Shown piece after piece: positions 1 to 10,295 of a DNA stretch of 64,000 bases (its first letter is position 1; the number at the start of each line of letters is the position of its first letter). The stretch spans positions 142,962,188-143,026,187 of the forward strand of contig NC_066580.1 of the NCBI RefSeq assembly GCF_024323335.1, given 5' to 3'. The notes below the pieces were generated by a model. That model did no database searches, was not told the origin of the DNA, and was given only the letters and a program-made list of their open reading frames with translations. Source of the stretch: Lathyrus oleraceus (lineage: Eukaryota; Streptophyta; Magnoliopsida; Fabales; Fabaceae). Position numbers and translations under genes: made by a program.

Positions 1-687
1 GAAACTTTCTTACCAGGGGCCTCCCATGAGGCAGAGTGGAGTGGTTGTCAAGGCTTTTGAAGGATCCAGAAAGACTGTGATTGGTGAGGTTGAGCTCCCA
101 ATCAAGATATGACCTAGTGATTTCCAGATCACTTTCCAGGTCATGGATATCCATCCATCATATAGCTGATTTCTAGGCAGACCATGGATTCACGAGGCAG
201 GCGTCGTGACATCCACCCTACACCAAAAGTTAAAGTTCGTGAAGAACAAGAAGTTGGTGGTGGTAGCGGGAGAGAAGGATCTCTTGGTAAGCCATTTGTC
301 TTCCTTTTCTTATATTGATGCTGAGGATGAGGTTGGGTCGCCGTTCCAAGCTTTGTCTATTGCTGAGCCTTCTAAGAAAGGAACTTCTTCATTTGCGTCC
401 TACAATGATGCGAAGTTGGCCATTGAGCATGGCGCAACTACTTGTTTAGGACAAATGATTAAGATGGAAGACAATAAATCCCGGGCTGGCATAGGGTATT
501 CTTCAGGCACTTTCAACAGGCACGGTTTGTTTCAGAGTGGTGGTTTCATCCACACGATCGAAGACCAAGAGGCTGCTGCTATAGTGGAGGATGATGCAGA
601 GGAAGATTCTGGAAACTTTGTCATCCCTGGAGGAGTCTACAATAATTGGGTCGCTGTTGATGTTCCAACTGTTGTCCATAAGTCCAC
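1..687 (+). pseudogene. Ogre-1 protease region, C-terminal part of the gag-pro reading frame
   Basis: One reading frame from base 2 encodes the distal retropepsin region (segments DFQITFQVMDIHPSYS and GRPWIHEAGVVTSTLHQK) and the acidic linker before RT. The catalytic Asp-Thr-Gly lies upstream of the window. Two in-frame TGA codons (bases 110-112 and 164-166) break it; at the second, the Ogre-2 copy has Cys. The frame stays open from there to the donor-like GT at 688-689. It runs only a codon beyond that site before a stop, so it probably joins the RT exon by splicing. By family knowledge the protease cleaves the Gag-Pol polyprotein. The relation to the minus-strand copy at 52439-53163 is clear from long shared peptides. 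Confidence 0.8.
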
Positions 688-952
688 GTAATGTTCATTT
701 TTGTTTAAAAACCCTTCTCCCATGCCAAAAGGAGAAGTGATGACACTGTTGGCACATAAATACAATGATATTCATTCAAAAATTACATGTTAAATGTTTT
801 TTTTTCCAAATTATTTTCACTTTTCACTTTTTTGCATGAAATTGGTGATCACATTAAACCCTAAGAAGAGAATAAAATCAATCTTTTCATCTGTATAATG
901 ATTTGCTTTGCTTGAATTCTAAAATCTCTTTATATCCAAAATCATTATGCAG
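688..952 (+). other. putative intron between protease and RT of Ogre-1
   Basis: It starts with GTAATG directly after the last protease codons and ends with ATTATGCAG before GTTGATCAAACCC. Joining 687 to 953 keeps the protease frame and the RT frame in phase across a split codon. The segment is AT-rich and has stops in all relevant frames. The Ogre-2 copy has an equivalent segment (52182-52438) with the same acceptor context. Partial splicing between pro and RT is a known property of Ogre elements; use of exactly these sites is my inference. Confidence 0.75.
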
Positions 953-3900
953 GTTGATCAAACCCATTGAACATAATGATCTAACACCATCTCCCAACTT
1001 TGAGTTACCTGTATTTGAGGCCGAGGAAGACGATGTTGAAGAGATTCCTGATGAGATTACCCGTCTGCTTGAACATGAAGAGAAGATCATTCAGCCGCAT
1101 CTTGAGAATCTGGAAACAGTCAACTTGGGGTCTGAAGATTATGTTCGTGAAGTGAAGATTGGGGCACTCCTGGAAGAGTCTGTGAAGAAGGGGTTGATTG
1201 AGTTGCTACGAGAATATGTCGACGTCTTTGCCTGGTCGTATGAAGACATGCCTGGTCTAGATACTGATATCGTGCAACATTTCCTGCCTTTGAAGCCTGA
1301 GTGTGTGTCGGTGAAGTAAAAGCTCAGAAGAACTCATCCTGATATGGCAGTGAAGATTAAAGAAGAAGTTCAGAAGCAAATTGATGCGGGATTTCTGGTG
1401 ACTTCTACATATCCTCAATGGGTGGCCAATATTGTGCCCGTGCCTAAGAAAGACGGAAAAGTCCGAATGTGTGTGGACTATAGAGACTTGAATAAAGCTA
1501 GTCCGAAAGATTATTTTCCTCTACCACATATTGATATGTTGGTAGATAATACAGCTAAATTCAATGTATTCTCATTCATGAACGGATTTTCCGGATATAA
1601 TCAGATTAAAATGGCACCCGAGGATATGGAGAAGACAACATTCATGACACCTTGAGGAACATTCTGTTATCGAGTGATGCCCTTCGGTTTGAAGAACGCC
1701 GGAGCTACGTATCAACGAGCTATGACTACCTTGTTTCATGATATGATGTACAAGGAGATCGAGGTGTATGTTGATGATATGATTGCAAAGTCGAGAACGG
1801 AAATTGAACATGTAGAGCATTTGTTGAAGCTTTTTCAGCGTTTGAGGAAGTACAAACTCCGTCTGAATCCGAACAACTGTACATTTGGAGTCTGTTCCGG
1901 CAAGTTATTGGGCTTTATTGTCAGTGAAAGAGGTATTAAAGTTGATCCTGCCAAGGTCAAAGCAATACAAGAGATGCCTGCGCCCAAAACTGAGAAGCAA
2001 GTCCGAGGTTTTCTTGGCCGCTTGAATTATATTTCCAGATTTATATCCCACATGACTGCCACATGTGCGCCAATATTCAAGCTCCTCCAGAAAGATCAGC
2101 GTCATGATTGGACCGAGGATTTCCAGAAGGACTTTGACAATATCAAAGAGTATCTGTCCGAGCCTCCGATTCTGTCTCCGCCTGTGGAAGGGAGACCATT
2201 GATCATGTGCTTGACTGTTCTTGAAGACTCTATGGGTTGTGTATTGGGTCAGCAAGATGAATCAGGGAAGAAAGAGTATGATATATACTACCTGAGTAAG
2301 AAGTTCACTGATTGTGAGTCTCGATACTCAATGCTTGAGAAAACATGTTGTGCTTTGGCTTGGGCTGCTAAGCGCTTACGCCAGTATATGTTGAATCATA
2401 CGACTTGGTTGATATCCAAAATGGATCCAATTAAGTATATCTTTGAGAAGCCTGCTCTAACTGGGAGGATTGTCCGTTGGCAGATGTTGTTGTCTGAGTA
2501 TGATATTGAGTATCTAGCTCAGAAAGCTATTAAAGGTAGTATCTTGGCTGACCACTTGGCACATCAACCAATTGAGGATTATCAGTCTGTTCAGTACGAC
2601 TTCCCTGATGAGGAGATTCTGTATTTGAAGATGAAAGATTGCGATGAGCCTACGCTCGATGAAGGGCCAGAACCTGGTTCCCGATGGAGCATGGTGTATG
2701 ATGGCGTTGTAAATCAATATGGAAATGGTATTGGGGCAGTGATTATTAAACCTCATGGCACATATTTTCCTTTTACAAAAAGGCTAACTTTCAAATGCAC
2801 GAATAATATGGCGGAGTACGGGGCCTGTATTATGGGTTTGGAGGAATGTATTGATCTTAGGATCAAACATCTTGATGTTTATGGCGATTCGACCCTTGTT
2901 GTTAATCAGATTAAGGGTGAATCGGAGACGAATCAGCCTGGCCTGATCCCATACAGAGATTATGCGAGGAGGATTTCAACTTTCTTTACTGAGGTTGACT
3001 TCCATCATATTCCTCGAGATGAGAATCAGATGGCAGATGCGCTCGCTACGCTTGCTTCTATGATTGTAGTGAAATTCTGGAATGAAGTCCCCAATATTAC
3101 TGTGATGCGCTTGGATAGACCAACCCATGTATTTGCAGTGAAAGAAGTGAAAGATGATAAGCCATGGTATTATGACATCAAATGTTTTCTTCAAAGTCAG
3201 ATTTACCCGCCTAGGGAATCTGTTAAAGACAAGAAGACTTTGAGGAGGTTATCTGGCAGTTTCTACCTCAATGGCGATGTGCTTTATAAGAGGAATTTTG
3301 ACATGGTTCTGCTCAAATGCGTGGATAGACACAAAGCAGACCTATTGATGACTGAAGTCCATGAGGGTTCATTTGGTACTCATTCCAATGGGCATGCCAT
3401 GGAAAAGAAGATGTTGAGAGCATGCTACTATTGGCTGACAATGGAGTCTGACTGCTGCAAGTATGTGAAGAAATGCCACAAGTGTCAGATTTATGCGGAT
3501 AAGATTCATATTCCCCCGACACTTCTGAATGTTATATCCTCCCCATGGCCTTTCTCTATGTGGGGAATTGACATGATTGGCATGATAGAGCCAAAGGCGT
3601 CGAACGGTCACAGGTTTATTCTCGTAGCAATCTATTACTTCACCAAGTGGGTTGAAGCGGCATCATATGCAAACGTGACCAGGAAGGTGGTTGTGAAGTT
3701 TATCAAAAATCAACTCATATGCCGTTATGGTGTGCCAGACAAGATCATTACTGATAATGGATCTAACTTGAACAACAAAATGATGAAAGAGTTGTGTAGT
3801 GAGTTCAAGATTACACATCATAATTCTTCTCCTTATAGACCCAAGATGAATGGGGCTGTTGAAGCTGCTAATAAGAACATCAAGAAGATTATCCAGAAGA

Positions 3901-4412
3901 TGGTTGTTACGTATAAAGATTGGCATGAGATGCTGCCATTTGCTTTGCATGGTTATCGTACATCTGTCCGCACTTCAACAGGGGCAACCCCTTTCTCTCT
4001 TGTTTATGGCATGGAGGTTGTGCTCCCCGTGGAAGTTGAGATCCCATCAATGAGAATCTTGATGGAAGCCAAGTTGACTGAGGCTGAATGGGTTCAGAGT
4101 CATTATGACCAGCTGAACTTAATTGAACAAAAGAGGTTGACTGCTATGTGTCATGGTCACTTATATCAACAAAGGATGAAGAAAGCCTTTGATAAGAAGG
4201 TCAAGCCTCGTGTGTTTCGAGAAGGTGACCTCGTGCTCAAGAAAGTTTTGTCTTTCGCGCCCAATTCCAGGGGCAAGTGGACTCCAAACTATGAAGGTCC
4301 ATATGTTGTTAGGTGAGCCTTTTCAAGCGGTGCTTTGATACTTACAACTATGGATGGGGAGGATTTTACTCGTCCTGTAAATTCAGATGCAGTCAAGAAA
4401 TACTTCGCCTAA
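953..4412 (+). pseudogene. Ogre-1 pol: reverse transcriptase, RNase H, second RNase H, integrase
   Basis: A single frame of about 1150 codons. In order: an acidic linker, RT (QWVANIVPVPKKDGK, RDLNKASPKD, MPFGLKNAGATYQRAM and the catalytic YVDD at 1767-1778), a gypsy-type RNase H (DSMGCVLGQQDE, YSMLEKTCCALAWA), a second RNase H of the archaeal type around 2680-3060 (YDG, NNMAEY, YGDSTLVV and HIPRDENQMADALA carry its acidic residues), then integrase with an HHCC finger (GTHSNGH, CHKCQ) and the DDE core (WGIDMIG, TDNGSN, NGAVEAANK). A basic C-terminal domain ends FTRPVNSDAVKKYFA. In-frame stops lie at 1317-1319 (TAA), 1653-1655 (TGA where Ogre-2 has Trp) and 4314-4316 (TGA); the natural stop is TAA at 4410. 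I see no frameshift, so it is younger or less decayed than Ogre-2. Confidence 0.92.
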
Positions 4413-4428
4413 AAATAAAAACAGAATA

Positions 4429-4604
4429 GCTCGCTAAGTTGAAAACCGGAAAGGGAGGCTTAGGCAAAAATGAGCGTCTCGGTAGATTGAAACCCCGAAA
4501 GGGAGATCCAGGCAAAAGTTAGAGACATAAAAAAGAAAATGAATATATATATCCCGCTAGATTGAGTACCTCACCCTGGGGCAATCTAGGCAAAAATTAG
4601 GGAT
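4429..4604 (+). other. array of three two-tier stem-loops just after the pol stop
   Basis: Three consecutive units of about 45-55 bases share the layout outer stem, bulged G, inner stem, loop, inner stem, A-rich bulge (GCAAAAATTA-like), outer stem. Unit 1: GCTC 4429 / GAGC 4472 and CTAAG 4434 / CTTAG 4459. Unit 2: GTCTC 4476 / GAGAC 4522 and TAGAT 4483 / ATCCA 4506, with one A-C mismatch that is a pair in Ogre-2. Unit 3: ATCCC 4551 / GGGAT 4600 and CTAGATTG 4557 / CAATCTAG 4582. Stem sequences differ between units while pairing and the bulge are kept. Its function is unknown to me; see findings. Confidence 0.7.
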
Positions 4605-7600
4605 TTGGCAAGTAACTGCATCCTGACAAGACTTTGTTTTTCAACCGTCTTCTGTCAAAGATTCTCGCTCGGTCATCGTCAATTGAAGCTTCAAATACAT
4701 TGGATTCAGAGTTGGTGGAGAAATGGTCATTATGTTAAATATAGCCTTTTTCCAATATATCTCACCAATTTCAAATTTGAAAAGATCCATGGAGTCTTGC
4801 CATTTGCAGACTACCATTCCATCAAATAAATTTGAGCCTTTATCCAATTCCTTGCATTCTTATTTATTTTTGTTCAACAAATATTTGCATGTTTTAATTG
4901 ATAAATATCATTGTTTTAAACAAATAAAGTTTTATAAACTGTTTTTAAACAAAGTGAATGTTCACAACGACTGAAAGGATAAGGGGAATGTCCTCAGTGC
5001 TCTCCCAAGGATAGTACGATTTCCAAAAGGGTAAGGCATTTGTTCATATTCCTAGCATATTTGTGTCCTCTTCATCATCTTTCAGGTTGTCTCCTCAATG
5101 AGCGTAGAAAGGTAATACACCACCAAAGTCCTCAGAGAGTCTGGAGTTTGGTCTCAACCTTCTAGCTCCCTAGTGAGTCTGGATCTAGCATCGGTGTTTT
5201 ATCAATTATATGGTTGTCATCCCTTGAGTGGATTGACCTAAAATCCTTATAGATTGATAAATTGACATGCTATATTTTTCAAGGAAGTTGGTCTTCCCTC
5301 ATTCAGATTGGAAATCTCCCGCAGAGTGAGCAGGAAATCCCAACATGAGGGGAATTTTCAACAAGTTGGTTTGTAGCTTATCCCAGCGGATTCACACACA
5401 ATGATCTCCCGCAGGTTTGCCTACCGTTCATCCTCAGCAGGGTTGCTCACATTAGACTCCCCCAGTTTGGTCACCAGCAAGTTATCTCCAGCTGATTACC
5501 TATAGGTTATCCCCGGTTCAGTCATCAGTGATTTTTCCCTAGTGGAGTTTCCTGATCGGAGCCTGATTGTTATTACTTCCTCCTTCTCGGATGGTTTTCC
5601 TGCTAGCATAGCGGGTGATGAAAATGTTTATTTTTTCTATCCCCAGCGGAGCGGTGTTTCTCTTCTCCTCGGCAGAGATTGTTTCTCCAGCAGTATGAGG
5701 AAATGTGATGGTTATTAGAACTTTTGTTTGGTAGTTATTCCCCACAGAGTTTCTTACCTTTCCTTGGTTTTTCCCCAGTAGAGTTACTTCTATGGTGGAT
5801 CTTATCCATGTTAAGCTCCCTGGTGGTGGCTGGGTAGCTCCCCCAGCTAAGGCTCTACCTGATCCTAGTTTGTCTTTGGAACTTCGAGGAAGATGTATTG
5901 ATCCCTTCCCAGTGGAGTGACTAGTTCTCCTTCTCCGCAACAGAGATGCTCCTTCCTTGGTTAGAAGTGAATGTTTGTTTTGATGTGCTTCTGTCTGGTG
6001 GTTGCTCCCTACAGAATTTCATATTATTCCCCTGATAAGATCCCTAATACAGTTCTTCTCTGACTGATCTTATCCATGTTTCTACGTACTGTTGGAAGAT
6101 CCCCAGCTTTGATAGTTGTGACGCTTTGCTTATTCCCAACAGCAGTCTCTGATCCCCCCGGTGATCCTGCTTGTTCCCCTAACAACAGTCTTTGTCCCTG
6201 GCAGCGACTTAGCTCGATCCTCAGTGGTGATTGGTTTCCTGGTATTTGTTGCCCCCACCAGATTGGATTTCTCCTGTGGGTTTGGGTTTCTCTTTTTAGA
6301 TGTTGTACCGGATGTCCGTCTATTGATTCTTGGACCTGTTTGTATTAGATATGTCTGTTTGTCAGCATTAATCATACATAAACCATGCATATACATGCAT
6401 AATTATATCATTCAAATATCCATGTTGCATTATTTGCCATATATCTTTGTTTGTTATCTCCTGCTAGTTGGTGAAGTGTTTTTCCCCAAGCAGATGTTTG
6501 TGTCTGATCTCTCCATATAGAGTCAGCCCTATAGGCAGAAAGTGTTTATCTTTTCTTCCATATTCCCCACTGAGTTATGTCCTCGCGGATGATTATTATT
6601 TCAGTTTCCTCCCAAAACATGTATTGGGATGGAATTACTCCCCTGAGTTGTATCCTCATTGGGTTGGGTCTTGTTTCATTGTGCCTCTCTAGTTTGTTCC
6701 TAGATTGACTCCTCTTGTTATTTCCCCTGCAGTTCCCTGTGGTTCAAGTGATCAATTACTCCGTAAACAGTAATTGTTCATTCTCTCCCCAGCGGATGTT
6801 GTGGCCTTCTACCCAGTAGCCGGTAGTTGTAAGTCCTATTTCACTGGTTTACTACCCAGTAACCGGTAGTTGTAAACCCCATTTTGTCCCCGTGCAGAGT
6901 TAAACCTCGATTTTTGTTCGTCCTAACCGACGACGGATATTCTCTTATGTGGTTTTCTACCCAGTAACCGGTAGATGTAATCCCCTCTTTGTTGTTTATC
7001 TTTATCCAGTATTCGGTATTGATACTCCTTCAATTTTGAGAATACCACCCAGTAACCAGTGATATATCTCTTGGATAATTGCTCTGATCAAGCAATGTAT
7101 CCCCCAGCGAGTCATATTTCATTTACCCTTGTTTGGTAATGATTGTTTCTCCCTTTGATTGGTCATCATTTTATACCCGGTAGCCGGTATCCCGATGTCC
7201 TTTCTTTTCGGTCGATTTATCCTTTATTAACCCAGTAACCGGTTGTGGATAATCTTCCATGCGAGTATGTTATCTATGTTCTGACGGTAATAGATAATAT
7301 ATCTCATGTGCTCTTCAGTCGAAGTCTTTTCCTTCCCCAGTTGAGTAAGATTCGCATGTCCTTATGGAATCGAATGTCCATCCTGTAATCGAGTTTGCTT
7401 TTTCAGCCCTCCTTTCGGATGATGGGTGTCTTGGAAATGTTCCCCAATTCACGCTTGGTCGGTCACCTATTATATGCCCAGTAACCGGTATCCCTGGTGT
7501 TCCTTCCTTCTGCTCCCTATTATGACTTTTTGTCCCATGTGGAGTCAGATTTTCCTGAGGTGAAACATACCTTTCAGGTTTTCCTCAGATGTTCGGACGA

Positions 7601-8186
7601 TCGATATCTCTCACCTTTATACCGGTCTTAGATAATCTTTCTCCCTGAGCATGTTTCTTTTTCACCCTTATATCGGTGTTTTGATCACATGTCTCTTCGA
7701 GCTTATTACCCAGTAACTGGTAATATCTCACTGTTTCTTCCTCGGCTAAATCCCCTTCTGGATATTCCCCATCCGAGTCTGAATTTTTATCCGAAGTATC
7801 CTTTACGGATAGTTTGCTGTATTGGCTTATTCCCCAATACATGCATCTTTGCGTCAGCTCGAGTCTTTCCATTGATTTATTTTCATGGAATCCTTTCGTG
7901 TCTCCCAGCAAGTTTCAAGTCGTGACCTACTCATGCATTTTTACCCTTTACTCCCCCAGAGTCTTTGTCTCCCTAGTGAGTGTATTACTCCTTTAGATTT
8001 TCAGTTTCTCCTGATTTCTTTTTCTTTGTGGACATATATCCCCACAGAGTATTAATTTTTGCATACATACATTTGCATCATGAGGTCTCTTAGGGACCAA
8101 AATTCATCTCTTTGTTATTATTTAAGCCCATTCTACCTTGTTGAGACAAAGATTTTAACCTTCATATCTCCGGCTAGAATGACCTT
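4605..8186 (+). other. Ogre-1 long 3' untranslated region
   Basis: About 3.6 kb without a supported gene. The first part (4605-5000) is AT-rich. From 5280 on it is full of short degenerate motifs of the type CCCCAG-N-GGAG (for example CCCAGCGGA at 5383 and 5643). From 6800 to 7730 a more regular repeat appears (separate entry). The last 120 bases, TCTTAGGGACCAAAATTC through CTTCATATCTCCGG, are shared with the ends of Ogre-2 and Ogre-3 just before the PPT. Open frames here are short, contain no known motif and are not conserved with Ogre-2. Confidence 0.75.
6807..7730 (+). repeat. dispersed ACCCAGTAACCGGTAG repeats in the Ogre-1 3' UTR
   Basis: About nine copies of a motif close to ACCCAGTAACCGGTAG, each centred on the palindrome ACCGGT, near 6811, 6852, 6960, 7008, 7046, 7173, 7229, 7479 and 7708. 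They are separated by 20-250 bases of different sequence, so this is a spaced array, not a simple tandem repeat. The Ogre-2 UTR has a matching set in the opposite genomic orientation. Confidence 0.75.
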
Positions 8187-8199
8187 AAATAGGGGCATC
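8187..8199 (+). promoter_or_regulatory. polypurine tract of Ogre-1
   Basis: AAATAGGGGCATC stands directly before the LTR start TGTAAGACCC at 8200. Ogre-3 (CATAGGGGCAGT at 13535) and Ogre-2 (AAATAGGGGCAGC on the minus strand at 45824) have the same motif in the same position. It should prime plus-strand DNA synthesis. Confidence 0.85.
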
Positions 8200-9719
8200 T
8201 GTAAGACCCTAATTTTTACCCTAAGATCCCTCATGGCATCATATCATTGCTCATTGCATTTGCCTCAAGGATCATAGCATCTTGGCTCCTTAACCCTTGG
8301 GTTGGGACTTGTGTGAGTTGGTTTGAGACCACCAAGCATGCTTGAATTGTATATTATTGCTTTTCTTATTTTTTTTACTAACCAAAAGCACAAAAATATG
8401 TCACTAATCTCTTTTGTTTTGAAGCTCAAGCAGTCATGTGGTCCAAGGCTTCTAGGATGGCTCCTATACCCATTGAAGTGGCCAGATGAGAAGTGAAAGC
8501 AAGCATGACAATGGTTCAAAAAGCTCTCAATCATCATATATGCCTCCCAAGCATCTCAATTTTTAAATTTGATCAAGATAACCCAAAGGTCTTGAGGATT
8601 GTTTCCCAAGGAAACCCTAATTCAACTATGCAATGATTATGCCTTGCTCACGAAGCAACCTCAACCTATGATCAAATACAATCAAGGGAAGTTCTTTCAT
8701 TAATCATTTTATTAATATATGAGCCTATGTGAGTGTCGTCAATCATTCATTCATCAAGATTTGAAGTTTGGCTTTGAGAAGTTGATCAATCAAATCATCT
8801 AACTATTTTGAAATCCACTGAGACCTAACTTTTGATGTGTTTGTCAAATTAAGATAACCCCAAGAGAAACAATGTTCTTAATAACCATATGAACAACTTT
8901 CATGTTCATCAAAAATCCATTTGAAACTTGGAAGGTCATCATTCATTTCAAAACATTATAGGTCATTTTCACTGAAACCCTAATTTTGGGTCAACTTCCC
9001 AAGGACCTAACTCCTTCATTTTTTATTATTTTGAGGTGATACCAAGTTCATTGGAACTTTTAAGATGTCTAGTTCAAATGTTATGTTGGACAAAATTTTA
9101 TAATCCTAAAATAAACACATGTGATAATACAAAACATTATAAGTCACTTTGGACCAAAGTCATTGAAATGTGAAAAAGTCCAACTTCAAGTGCCCATAAC
9201 GTTCTCATAAAACATCCAAATGATGCAAAATAAGTCCAAATTGTTTGTCTTGAAAATATATATAACTTTTATGTTGGTGGTTTTGTCATTTGAGGCTTTC
9301 ATCATTGAAACAGAAGGGCTTGAAGTTGGTCCGTTTTAGCAAATTTCTCAAATACATGTTTTGTACATTGGACTTCATGGCCAGTTTTCAATATTTTCCC
9401 AACACCAAATGGATTTTTGTTCAACATAACATTTGATCCTTATGCCAAGACCTTTCCAACCATTACCCACATGCTTATGTTTCAATTTTGCAAATGGCAT
9501 TTTCGAAGAGGTGAAGTTTTAGGTTCAATTATGCATAACATGTGAAATCTTCTTGCACACTACATTGCCTTGCCATTTGCACATCCAAACGTCATTCGTT
9601 AGTGTTCAGCACCCAAATGCAATTGGTTTTGGGCCTCACATGCGCCTGTACAGGCCCATGCATGGAGGACTCAAGTCCATGCACACACGAGTTCTTCATT
9701 GCATTGCATCAGCCTTGGC

Positions 9720-9727
9720 TATAAATA
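9720..9727 (+). promoter_or_regulatory. TATA box of the Ogre-1 LTR promoter
   Basis: TATAAATA about 1520 bases into the LTR, in a region otherwise poor in such motifs. A TATAAATA box lies at a comparable offset in the Ogre-2 3' LTR (44352-44359, minus strand). The transcript start would be expected about 30 bases downstream. Confidence 0.6.
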
Positions 9728-10165
9728 GGATGCTTTGCTCACTTCAAATCTCAATCTAAAGGCACCTGAAGCTCTGCACAACTGAATCCCTAACCCTCAA
9801 TTAAAGGAATTCTGAATTTTTTCTCCATTTTTCAAGCTTGAATTTCAACTTCCTTGGTTGACCTTCAGCTTCAAATTCCTTAGCCTTGCTTCCTTGTTAC
9901 TTCAAGATCAAGCTGCACTGAAGATTTGGATTGGATCAAGCTCATACAAACTGCACTTCAAAGGTTTTCCCTCCAACTGTTTTCCTTCGAATCTCTTTGG
10001 ATAGTGAGTATTTTTGTATTGGTTGGCATCTCTGAAGTCCTCATGTGAGAGGCAATTGATTTGTGATCTTAATTTTGTGAATTGAACAAGTTCAAATTGG
10101 ACACCTCATTTTTCTATCTCAGATTTCTTTCTCTATAGGGATCTTGAGTGAAAATTAAGGTTACA

Positions 10166-10295
10166 GGGGTGATGTACATCACCCCAGCTTTCGAATGATG
10201 TATAGATCGCGTGTTCTTGTTGAGGTTTGAAAACCTGCAACAGGTGGCCGGAGTTGGCCTTCTCGCCGGAGAAGACGGTGGTGTACACCACCGTC
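10166..10295 (+). other. two perfect palindromes centred on GTAC in the LTR leader
   Basis: GGGGTGATGTACATCACCCC at 10166-10185 is a perfect 20-bp palindrome. A second perfect palindrome of 22 bp lies at 10274-10295, with the centre GGTGTACACC. They are about 100 bases apart and 450-570 bases downstream of the TATA box, so they should be in the transcript. Confidence 0.7.

Noticed and set aside
5539..6396. 133- and 119-codon frames in the Ogre-1 UTR as extra genes
   Set aside because: Not conserved in Ogre-2, no motif, and composed of the CCCCAG-type UTR repeats.
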